Of a DNA stretch of 12,217 nt, positions 7,469-12,217 are shown piece after piece. Origin of the DNA: a bacterium (GTDB lineage: Bacteria > Zhuqueibacterota > Zhuqueibacteria > Thermofontimicrobiales > Thermofontimicrobiaceae); contig DSAU01000488.1 in assembly GCA_011046315.1 (NCBI GenBank), positions 1-12,217 of the forward strand. Reading direction: 5' to 3'. Below the pieces are notes generated by a model. It did not search any database, was not told the DNA's origin, and saw only the letters and a list, made by a program, of their open reading frames with translations. Each line of letters begins with the position of its first letter. Positions within the stretch are counted from its first letter, which is position 1. Made by a program: the position numbers and the translations under genes.

Positions 7469-7863
7469 ACTCCCCATTTCAATGAAAATGTTGGATGAAC
7501 ACCCGAATTTATTCGAATGGATTTTGATCACAAAAAAAATGGAACCAGTTCAGTGGTTTCTGTTTGCCAACCACTGAGGAGTTGTGAGTTAAAAATATTA
7601 GCTCTTGCAATATCGTAAATAGTTTGTTATATTGTTATGAATCATAAGATTCCACCTGAAATTAACAATATTATTCATTGACATTCTCTGGCGGAAACCG
7701 GTAAAAAATATTTATCGAACCCAAATAAATATTCAATTGGCTCTCTTATGCTTCAACCAGAATTTTGCCAATAATTGATTACGCATAACTCCAACTTCGC
7801 TGTTTATAGATTAGGCTTCATACAAAACAAGAAAAGGAACCCGAAACAGAAAAGGATTGAAAC

Positions 7864-8158
7864 ATGGAAAAGAAGGCTTAAAAAGTAATTACCGAAAGCA
7901 TCGTCACCTTCATATTTTTTTTATTGATCGGGATATGGTTGTGGCAATCAAAGGGTCATATTTTCTTCTTGTTCAATTTTGGGTATATTGGCATCGCAAC
8001 AATGTGTAAACAACTGTCCCGAAAGCGCAATCAAATATACCAAAAAATTCGACGCGGGAGATAACGAATTTTTAAATTTTGAAAATACCAAACTTGCACG
8101 AAAATCTACACTAACAGAAATCGTTCCGGAAAACATTGCAGGTTCCCAAAACGATTGA
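7864..8158 (+). pseudogene. Decayed 4Fe-4S-binding integral membrane protein
   Basis: ATG 7864 follows AAAGGA at a suitable distance, but codon 6 is TAA (7879-7881). Continuing in the same frame gives KVITESIVTFIFFLLIGI and then WLWQSKGHIFFLFNFGYIGIA, a membrane segment like the N-terminus of NosR/FixG-like iron-sulfur membrane proteins. After about 7993 the meaningful frame shifts to the one giving CVNNCPESAIKYTKKF, a CxxxCP ferredoxin half-motif with a C-terminal tail, ending at TGA 8156-8158. The middle of the gene, including the remaining cluster cysteines, is missing. Nonsense codon, frameshift and internal loss together mark a dead gene. The protein family is a pattern-based guess; the broken state is clear. 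Confidence 0.6.
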
Positions 8159-8357
8159 TACGATATGGAAGTCCTTTTATTCGATACATTTCGTAGATAA
8201 CTTGACCGGTTGGCTTGTTGGTGAAAGTGGCATTATCATTAAAACCATAGACGGAAGAGAAAACTGGATTGAACAAACAAGCGGAACCAATAAATTATTA
8301 AATTCAATTTTTTTTCGAACTAAAACCAATCTGGTGGTTTTTAATGAAGCATACTAA
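8159..8357 (+). pseudogene. Fragment of a Ycf48-like/BNR-repeat protein
   Basis: The frame that ends at 8355-8357 encodes WKSFYSIHFVDNLTGWLVGE, then SGIIIKTIDGRENWIEQTSGT and NKLLNSIFF. This is one blade of the Ycf48/PSII-assembly type propeller: FvD..tGWaVGe.G.I.kT.DG..W..QtSGt. Full proteins have several such blades and a signal peptide; here about 65 residues remain. No signal, no SD and no start beyond a poor TTG at 8136 are present. Its end overlaps the ATG of the Crp-family gene. It directly abuts the decayed iron-sulfur gene, so 7864-8343 is best read as a junk stretch of gene ends. Confidence 0.6.
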
Positions 8358-9030
8358 ACTCTGGTATTTGAAAAAATTCAATTTGCTGGAAACGTTTTCA
8401 GCAGAAGAAATGATATCACTGAAAGATGTGCTAATCGATAATGTGGTAAAGAAAAAACAACCAATTTATTTGGCTGGTGACCCCGATGAAAATCTATATT
8501 TTTTAAAAGAAGGTCGGGTAAAAATCTCCAGGATCGACGAGTCAGGTAAAGAATTTACAATCATTTTGCTTGAGCCCGGTGAAATTTTTGGGGAACTTGG
8601 ATTATTTGATGACTCTCCTCGGGAAACCGCTGCCATCGCCTTGGAAGATAGTATCATCTGCATGATGAAACGCCGGGATTTTGAAAAATATGCTATCAAC
8701 AAACCCGAGCTTTCATTCAAATTGAACAAGTTGATGGGACTACGTTTGCGCCAGATCGAATCCCGAATTGAAGAGCTGTTATTTCGAGATGTCCCGTCCC
8801 GTCTGGCGCGACTGCTGTTGCGCCTGTTCGAGCAACATCCGAGAGAAACAACAAATGGAACACGAATCAACATCAAACTATCCCAACAGGAAATTGCAAA
8901 TCTAGTCGGCGCAACCCGAGAGATGACCAGTATGGTGCTGAATTCATTTAAAAGGTCTGGGCTTATCAGGATCGAGTCTAAATACATATATCTCATCGAT
9001 AGAAAAGAATTAGAAAAAATTGCACGCTAA
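8344..9030 (+). CDS. Crp/Fnr-family transcriptional regulator
   Basis: 228-residue DNA-binding regulator. A cyclic-nucleotide-binding-type beta-roll (about 10-120) contains GELGLFDDSPRETA (G83-A96), retaining the Glu and Arg positions of the CRP pocket, then a long dimer helix. A Crp-type winged HTH follows at 179-208 (LSQQEIANLVGATREMTSMV). There is no Fnr-like N-terminal cysteine cluster, so it is not an iron-sulfur oxygen sensor of the Fnr type; the ligand is unknown. In the recognition helix R192 and E193 align with CRP R180/E181, whereas M197 stands where CRP has R185. GGTGG at 8331-8335 is the likely RBS. A TGTAA-N6-TTACA site lies in the spacer just downstream, ahead of the arsenosugar-type cluster, and again at 11842. 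This gene is the obvious candidate to bind both. Confidence 0.92.
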   Translation: MKHTKLWYLKKFNLLETFSAEEMISLKDVLIDNVVKKKQPIYLAGDPDENLYFLKEGRVKISRIDESGKEFTIILLEPGEIFGELGLFDDSPRETAAIALEDSIICMMKRRDFEKYAINKPELSFKLNKLMGLRLRQIESRIEELLFRDVPSRLARLLLRLFEQHPRETTNGTRINIKLSQQEIANLVGATREMTSMVLNSFKRSGLIRIESKYIYLIDRKELEKIAR

Positions 9031-9113
9031 ATCTGCAAATTTTTACCGTCACATTATAACACCAGAAATTTTCTCAACAAAATTAAAAATAAATTATTCT
9101 CTTTTTCTACTTT

Positions 9114-9156
9114 TGTAATCCATTTTACAGAATTTCAGATATTGTATTTGTATATT
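9114..9156 (+). promoter_or_regulatory. Class II Crp/Fnr-type promoter of the arsenosugar cluster
   Basis: TGTAA (9114-9118) and TTACA (9125-9129) form a palindrome with a 6-nt centre, the format of Crp/Fnr operators. TATATT at 9151-9156 can serve as -10, giving +1 near 9163 and placing the operator centre at -41.5, the textbook class II activator position replacing a -35 box. The same composite, with identical spacing and extra shared bases, recurs at 11842-11884. The implied +1 leaves a 54-nt leader to ATG 9217 and supports that start over ATG 9178. Confidence 0.7.
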
Positions 9157-9216
9157 ATTCGTAAAATTTGAAAATAAATGAAAATGCACCAAAACCTGCT
9201 TTACCAGAGCAATCTC

Positions 9217-9489
9217 ATGAAAATTGAACTTATTATCGACGATTATTGCCTGTCCCTGAATATCTATATGGATATGATAAAAAAAGTGGCACAGGAATTT
9301 CCAGAGTGTGAAATCAAGATCACATCATTTGAAACCGAGCACAAGCGTTTGAAAAGTTTGAAAATCAATCTATTGCCCGCCTGGCTGATTGACAACGAAG
9401 TGTTGCGCTTCAATCCCGGCAATTATGAATTATTAAGAAAAATCATTATATCGAAAAGGGTTCAGCCCCATGATACGCAATTTGAATAA
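9217..9489 (+). CDS. Small thioredoxin-like protein with CxxL in place of CxxC
   Basis: 90-residue alpha/beta protein (103 if begun at ATG 9178). The start MKIELIIDDYCLSLNIYMDMI looks like a beta-strand followed by a redox-type turn at C11. LPAWLIDNEVLRF resembles the cis-Pro loop and following strand of thioredoxin folds. Only the first cysteine of a CxxC is present (C11-L-S-L14), so it would act as a monothiol, if redox active at all. I do not know the family by name. ATG 9217 fits the putative promoter and the conserved-looking beginning; its SD (AGAG, 9206-9209) is weak, and ATG 9178 has none. The end overlaps the glycosyltransferase start by 20 nt, so the two are translationally linked. 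A role in arsenosugar chemistry is inferred only from position. Confidence 0.7.
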   Translation: MKIELIIDDYCLSLNIYMDMIKKVAQEFPECEIKITSFETEHKRLKSLKINLLPAWLIDNEVLRFNPGNYELLRKIIISKRVQPHDTQFE

Positions 9490-10165
9490 TATATCCATTT
9501 CAATCATCATACCAACGTTGAATGAACAGAGCAATATCTATTCTCTACTTAATTATTTATTGCAGATGGACAATCACCTTCAACTAATTGTTGCCGATGC
9601 CGGCAGCAAAGACAATACGGTTGCTGCGGCAGAAAAAGTCTGCCAGGTTATTCAAACCCCGCCGGGGCGCGGAATTCAAATGAATCGCGGAGCAGAGGCG
9701 GCAAAGGGAGATATTTTCTGGTTTCTGCACGCTGACTGTCGTCCGCATTTGGATTCAATTCAAGCCATGAAACAGGTGCTGGTTGATGCGAGTGTTGTCG
9801 GTGGTGGATTCGAATATAATTTAGACCAGCCTGGTTGGCAATTTCGATTAGTTGAATTTTTATCCAATCGAAAAAATCGATTGCTCAAGTGGCTGTTCGG
9901 GGATATGGGAATTTTCGTTCGGCGGGAAATTTTTGAACGAATGGGCGGCTATCAAGAAATTCCTTTGATGGAAGACATGGATTTTAGCAAGCGGCTGAAG
10001 CAGTATGGCAAAATCGCAATTCTGCCTCAGCGTATGAACACATCGGCCCGTCGCTGGATCGAGGAAGGTTATGTTTTAAATTCAATTCGAAGCTGGGCGC
10101 TGCAGAGCGCCTGGGCGTTGGGAGCATCGCCCGATACATTGGCAAAGTTTTATAAATTTAAATAA
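9470..10165 (+). CDS. Arsenosugar biosynthesis-type glycosyltransferase, GT2 (TIGR04283 type)
   Basis: Family 2 glycosyltransferase of 231 aa, about normal for this short cytoplasmic group. The GT-A fold elements are visible: ISIIIPTLNE (9-19), DAGSKDNT with D43 and D48, the stretch PPGRGIQMNRGAEAAKG, FLHADC with D89 as the metal-site DxD equivalent, and MEDMDFSKRLK (E168-D169) as the likely catalytic-base region, ending in TSARRW. The RGxQMNxGA and HAD motifs are characteristic of the TIGR04283 subfamily, which travels with ArsS. The donor and acceptor are not established from sequence. AAAGGG at 9455-9460 precedes the ATG by 9 nt. It overlaps the thioredoxin-like gene and is followed after 52 nt by the AhpD-like gene. 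Confidence 0.85.
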   Translation: MIRNLNNISISIIIPTLNEQSNIYSLLNYLLQMDNHLQLIVADAGSKDNTVAAAEKVCQVIQTPPGRGIQMNRGAEAAKGDIFWFLHADCRPHLDSIQAMKQVLVDASVVGGGFEYNLDQPGWQFRLVEFLSNRKNRLLKWLFGDMGIFVRREIFERMGGYQEIPLMEDMDFSKRLKQYGKIAILPQRMNTSARRWIEEGYVLNSIRSWALQSAWALGASPDTLAKFYKFK

Positions 10166-10217
10166 TGTTTCTATAGTTAACAATCAATTGACAAAAAATT
10201 GTAAGATGGAGGTAAAA

Positions 10218-10553
10218 ATGGAGACCTATTACAGCCCTGATGACCTGGTAAAATTTGCCGAAATTGGTGAAGACGCACCGGAACTGTGGAAAAAGTTTTC
10301 TGCCTGGTACGGTGAAGTTTTTCAGCAAGGCGCATTATCGGAACGGGAAAAGGCGCTGATCGCTCTGGCGGTTGCCCATGCTGTTCAATGCCCCTACTGC
10401 ATCGATGCTTATACCCAGGCCAGCCTCGAAAAAGGTTCCAATCCAGAACAGATGATGGAAGCGGTTCATGTGGCTGCTGCGATTCGAGGCGGCGCATCAT
10501 TGGTGCATGGCGTGCAAATGCGCAATGTTGAAAAAAAACTCGGTGCAATATAA
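10218..10553 (+). CDS. AhpD/carboxymuconolactone decarboxylase-like protein, arsenosugar-associated
   Basis: 111-residue all-helical AhpD/CMD-fold protein with a redox motif CPYC (C58-C61) in the helix beginning LSEREKALIALAVAHAVQ. It matches the arsenosugar-associated peroxidase-like group (TIGR04169 type) found beside ArsS. In AhpD the CxxC is followed by a His four residues on; here that position is Tyr65 (CIDAYT), so a different proton relay is expected. The start at ATG 10218 is set by GGAGG at 10208-10212; the frame is open back to 10188, but the extra codons have no SD and no family resemblance. No in-frame UGA is present, so it is an all-Cys version. The 145-nt gap before arsS contains a branched inverted repeat. 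Confidence 0.87.
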   Translation: METYYSPDDLVKFAEIGEDAPELWKKFSAWYGEVFQQGALSEREKALIALAVAHAVQCPYCIDAYTQASLEKGSNPEQMMEAVHVAAAIRGGASLVHGVQMRNVEKKLGAI

Positions 10554-10572
10554 CTTCTGATTTATAAGGATC

Positions 10573-10642
10573 GGGAGTGCAATCCCTATATCCTCCAAAG
10601 GCGGACAGGTGGATTTCACTGCCACGTGTAAAGGCATTGCAC
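10573..10642 (+). repeat. Branched inverted-repeat element inside the arsenosugar operon
   Basis: Between the AhpD-like gene and arsS, GTGCAAT (10577-10583) pairs perfectly with ATTGCAC (10636-10642). This encloses two hairpins: TCCTCC-AAA-GGCGGA (10591-10605, one mismatch) and GTGG/CCAC (10609-10612/10622-10625). An alternative hairpin GGGA-N6-TCCC (10573-10586) would compete with the outer stem. It has the shape of either a dispersed palindromic repeat or a cis-acting RNA three-way junction. No known riboswitch consensus was recognised. Confidence 0.5.
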
Positions 10643-10698
10643 ACCGGTTAAATTTATTTTTGATGGAGTAATTTCAACATAATTTAAGGAACAAAACC

Positions 10699-11691
10699 AT
10701 GAATAAAGCAACAGAAAATCCGGATTGTCAATTTAATAATTTTGATGACGCCCTTAAGGAAAGCAATCTGTTTCCGCTGACCAGCACAGGCATCGAGGTA
10801 TTGCAAATCAATTTCGGCTACCTGTGCAATCAGACCTGTAAACATTGCCATGTGCAGGCCGGACCGCACCGCACTGAAATCATCAGCAAAGAAACGCTGG
10901 AATCGTGTCTGGAGATTTTACGCGCCAGCGAAATACCGACAGTGGACATTACCGGCGGCGCTCCGGAAATGAATCCCCATTTTGAGTGGTTCCTCAAAGA
11001 AACCGCTGCGTTACAGCGGCAGGTGATGGTGCGCTGCAATCTCACCATTCTGTTGGAATCGAAATTCGAACATTTGGCGCAATTTTATGCCGACCAGCGG
11101 GTGCAGGTGATCGCATCGCTTCCTTACTACTCCAAGCGTTTTGTCGATACGCAGCGAGGCAAGGGTGTCTTCGACAGGTCGATTCAGGCGCTGAAAAAAC
11201 TGAATACGCTGGGTTTTGGAGACGAGACGACAGAATTGTTGTTGAACCTGGTTTATAACCCTGCGGGCGCATTTCTGCCGCCGTCCCAGGCGGGAATCGA
11301 AGCGGATTTTAAACGGGAACTATGGCAGAGGCACGGCATTCGATTCAATCATTTGTTTACCATCACCAACATGCCGATTGGGCGCTTTCGTGATTTTCTG
11401 GTCAAGACAGGAAATTACGAATCCTATATTCAGCGGCTGATTGCGGCTTACAATCCACAGGCAGCGGCGGGTGTGATGTGCCGCTACACCCTTTCCGTCG
11501 GCTGGGACGGCTCGCTCTACGATTGCGATTTTAACCAGATTCTGGAATTGAATTGCAATCACGGCGCACCCGATCATATCAATGAATTTGATTTTGAAGA
11601 ATTGCGAAGCAGACAGATTGTCACTGGATTGCACTGCTATGGCTGCACCGCGGGAGCGGGTTCAAGCTGCGGCGGAACAGTGGTGGAATGA
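10699..11691 (+). CDS. arsS: Arsenosugar biosynthesis radical SAM protein ArsS
   Basis: Radical S-adenosylmethionine enzyme of 330 aa. The [4Fe-4S] motif CNQTCKHC is at C43, C47 and C50, followed by the family-like HVQAGPHRTE and the GGAPEMNPHF (GGE-like SAM contact) segment. The C-terminal region carries further cysteines (C261, C276, C286, C313, C316, C324), ending in CYGCTAGAGSSCGG, the signature of the ArsS group (DUF3641-type C-terminus). Known members act after ArsM-methylated arsenic is formed, joining an adenosyl-derived moiety to arsenic on the way to arsenosugars. The family includes selenoprotein forms; all positions here are Cys codons. AAGGA at 10686-10690 with an 8-nt spacer sets the start. 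No arsM is in the window, so the arsenic substrate is presumably made elsewhere. Confidence 0.9.
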   Translation: MNKATENPDCQFNNFDDALKESNLFPLTSTGIEVLQINFGYLCNQTCKHCHVQAGPHRTEIISKETLESCLEILRASEIPTVDITGGAPEMNPHFEWFLKETAALQRQVMVRCNLTILLESKFEHLAQFYADQRVQVIASLPYYSKRFVDTQRGKGVFDRSIQALKKLNTLGFGDETTELLLNLVYNPAGAFLPPSQAGIEADFKRELWQRHGIRFNHLFTITNMPIGRFRDFLVKTGNYESYIQRLIAAYNPQAAAGVMCRYTLSVGWDGSLYDCDFNQILELNCNHGAPDHINEFDFEELRSRQIVTGLHCYGCTAGAGSSCGGTVVE

Positions 11692-11711
11692 TCGTCCGAA
11701 CCCATTTTAAA

Positions 11712-11790
11712 AACCACGAATTGCACAAATTTCACAAATTCTGATTTTATGCTTTAAATCATTTCGTGTAAATTCGTGAAATTCGTAGTT
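11712..11790. repeat. Long imperfect inverted repeat downstream of arsS
   Basis: The arm at 11712-11740 (beginning AACCACGAATTGCACAAATT) is complementary to 11761-11790; the first 21 outer positions agree at 18, and pairing continues after a 1-nt bulge. The loop is about 20 nt. Such CACGAATT/AATTCGTG palindromes are widespread intergenic repeats in environmental genomes. It may also act as a transcription barrier at the operon end, though no T-tract follows. Confidence 0.55.
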
Positions 11791-11841
11791 CAAAGCTTTT
11801 TGAGTGAACTTTCATTTCAAGACCAAAAATAATCAACCGAA

Positions 11842-11884
11842 TGTAATCCTGTTTACAGTTTTTCGCGAAAAGATTTTGTATATT
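11842..11884 (+). promoter_or_regulatory. Second class II Crp/Fnr-type promoter, before the DUF547 remnant
   Basis: TGTAA-N6-TTACA at 11842-11857 and TTTGTATATT at 11875-11884 repeat the arrangement at 9114-9156 with the same spacing. The shared sequence is TGTAATCC, 2 nt, TTTACAG, 16 nt, TTTGTATATT, while the 16-nt spacers differ. Predicted +1 is near 11891, giving a 47-nt leader. The spacer additionally holds a perfect 12-bp palindrome, TTTTCGCGAAAA (11860-11871), absent from the first copy. Confidence 0.68.
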
Positions 11885-11937
11885 GAATCCGTTAACATGA
11901 AATGATGAAAAATGATGAAAACAAACCGGAGGATAAC

Positions 11938-12102
11938 ATGCGAATTATTATTACACTTATTTTTCTGGCAAGCCTGATGATTTTCAGCGCCAATCTGGCG
12001 GCCCAAAACTTCGACCATGCCATTTTTGATGAGCTGTTGCAAAAATATGTCGCCAATGGTCTGGTTGATTACCAGGGGTTGAAAGCTGAACACGAATCGT
12101 AA
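11938..12102 (+). pseudogene. Truncated DUF547-domain protein, N-terminal fragment
   Basis: Starts at ATG 11938 behind GGAGG (11928-11932). A signal peptide (about 1-22, ending NLAAQ) is followed by FDHAIFDELLQKYVANGLVDYQGLK, the characteristic beginning of secreted DUF547 proteins. The frame then ends at TAA 12100-12102 after only 54 residues; whole proteins have about 240-280. No DUF547 sequence is seen after the break, where a palindromic element starts, so truncation by insertion or deletion is likely. The rest could lie beyond the window edge. Its promoter and RBS still look intact, suggesting recent loss. Confidence 0.7.
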
Positions 12103-12122
12103 CCGATCACGGGGTTATTAAG

Positions 12123-12209
12123 AAGCCGTTAAAACGGCTTTGGATATGTTTCGTTAATGCTGTAACCACCATGATGAATCATGGTGTTAGTTCAAAGAGG
12201 CATTGAAAC
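12123..12209. repeat. Double-hairpin palindromic element next to the DUF547 break
   Basis: A perfect hairpin AAGCCGTT-AA-AACGGCTT (12123-12140) is followed by a second one, CACCATGAT-GA-ATCATGGTG (12167-12186). The second is flanked by an outer pairing of GTTTC (12148-12152) plus AATGC (12156-12160) with GCATTGAAAC (12200-12209), with GTT bulged. Very short 2-nt loops and nested stems resemble the element at 7366-7468. It may be a REP/MITE-type repeat or the end of a larger insertion that continues past the window. Confidence 0.6.
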
Positions 12210-12217
12210 AACACCAC

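Larger units (their letters stand above)
7126..7863. other. Gene-free stretch with hairpins and palindromic element
   Basis: No convincing gene is found in these 738 bp. Visible structures are the TolB-like promoter (7146-7174), a hairpin at 7299-7332 (GGCACTC at 7303-7309 and GAGTGCC at 7322-7328, extended by GGA/TCC across one mismatch, 12-nt loop), the nested palindrome at 7366-7468, and a perfect 9-bp stem at 7550-7558/7569-7577 (TCAGTGGTT/AACCACTGA, 10-nt loop). A 31-codon frame at 7482-7577 lacks an SD and ends within the last hairpin. From 7578 to 7863 I see only AT-rich sequence without open frames. Confidence 0.55.

Noticed and set aside
7482..7577. 31-codon open frame after the palindromic element
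   Set aside because: No RBS, no recognisable similarity and it ends within a hairpin; probably chance.
8466..8996. 176-codon minus-strand frame inside the Crp-family gene
   Set aside because: Low-complexity Ser/Arg-rich translation, the antisense shadow of a conserved regulator.
10177..10644. 155-codon minus-strand frame opposite the AhpD-like gene
   Set aside because: Shadow of a well-recognised gene; it has no domain and no matching RBS.
10554..10698. Possible cobalamin riboswitch because of CACTGCCAC
   Set aside because: The core elements of that riboswitch are absent in order and no B12-related gene follows; kept only as a branched inverted repeat.
11632..11691. Selenocysteine version of ArsS
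   Set aside because: All relevant codons are Cys; no in-frame TGA before the true stop.
1..12217. CRISPR array, tRNA or rRNA genes
   Set aside because: No regularly spaced repeats and no cloverleaf or rRNA-like segments were seen on either strand.

Overview
The window looks like a chromosomal segment of a Gram-negative bacterium of moderate GC content. Several products carry lipobox signals, and most genes have ordinary Shine-Dalgarno sites. The mix of genes (PBP4-type lipoprotein, M28 peptidase, TolB-like propeller lipoprotein, Ycf48-like and DUF547 remnants, arsenosugar genes) and the palindromic intergenic repeats would suit an uncultured lineage of the FCB or Calditrichota/KSB1 type. That placement is inference only.

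Layout. 1-461: palindromic repeat and a fabH-like pseudogene that kept only its two ends. 462-4133: tight forward operon of a PBP4-family D-Ala-D-Ala carboxypeptidase, a HAD-like protein and a secreted M28 peptidase. 4206-4730 (minus): small unrecognised lipoprotein. 5022-6020 (plus): two-TM potassium channel fused to an RCK/TrkA domain, with a possible internal start for a free RCK domain. 6145-7125 (minus): TolB-like beta-propeller lipoprotein with a GTG start and a promoter overlapped by a Fur-like palindrome. 7126-8343: gene-poor, with a nested palindromic element and two decayed genes (4Fe-4S membrane protein, Ycf48-like). 8344-9030: Crp/Fnr-family regulator. 9217-11691: forward arsenosugar-type cluster of a thioredoxin-like protein, a TIGR04283-type glycosyltransferase, an AhpD-like protein and the radical SAM protein ArsS. 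11692-12217: inverted repeat, a truncated DUF547 gene and another nested palindromic element.

How it may work together. The most informative signal is regulatory. The arsenosugar-type cluster and the truncated DUF547 gene are preceded by the same composite sequence: TGTAATCC, 2 nt, TTTACAG, 16 nt, TTTGTATATT. It contains TGTAA-N6-TTACA, a Crp/Fnr-format operator. If TATATT is the -10 box, the operator is centred at -41.5 in both cases, the classical class II activator position. The Crp-family gene lies immediately upstream, and its recognition helix keeps Arg-Glu but has Met where E. coli CRP has Arg185, which fits a TGTAA rather than TGTGA half-site. I infer a local regulon controlling arsenosugar-type metabolism. 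ArsM, the usual arsenite methyltransferase partner of ArsS, is not in the window.

The second theme is erosion. Four genes survive only as end pieces or fragments, two with N- and C-terminal parts joined after loss of the middle, and several intergenic spaces hold compact nested palindromes of likely dispersed-repeat origin.
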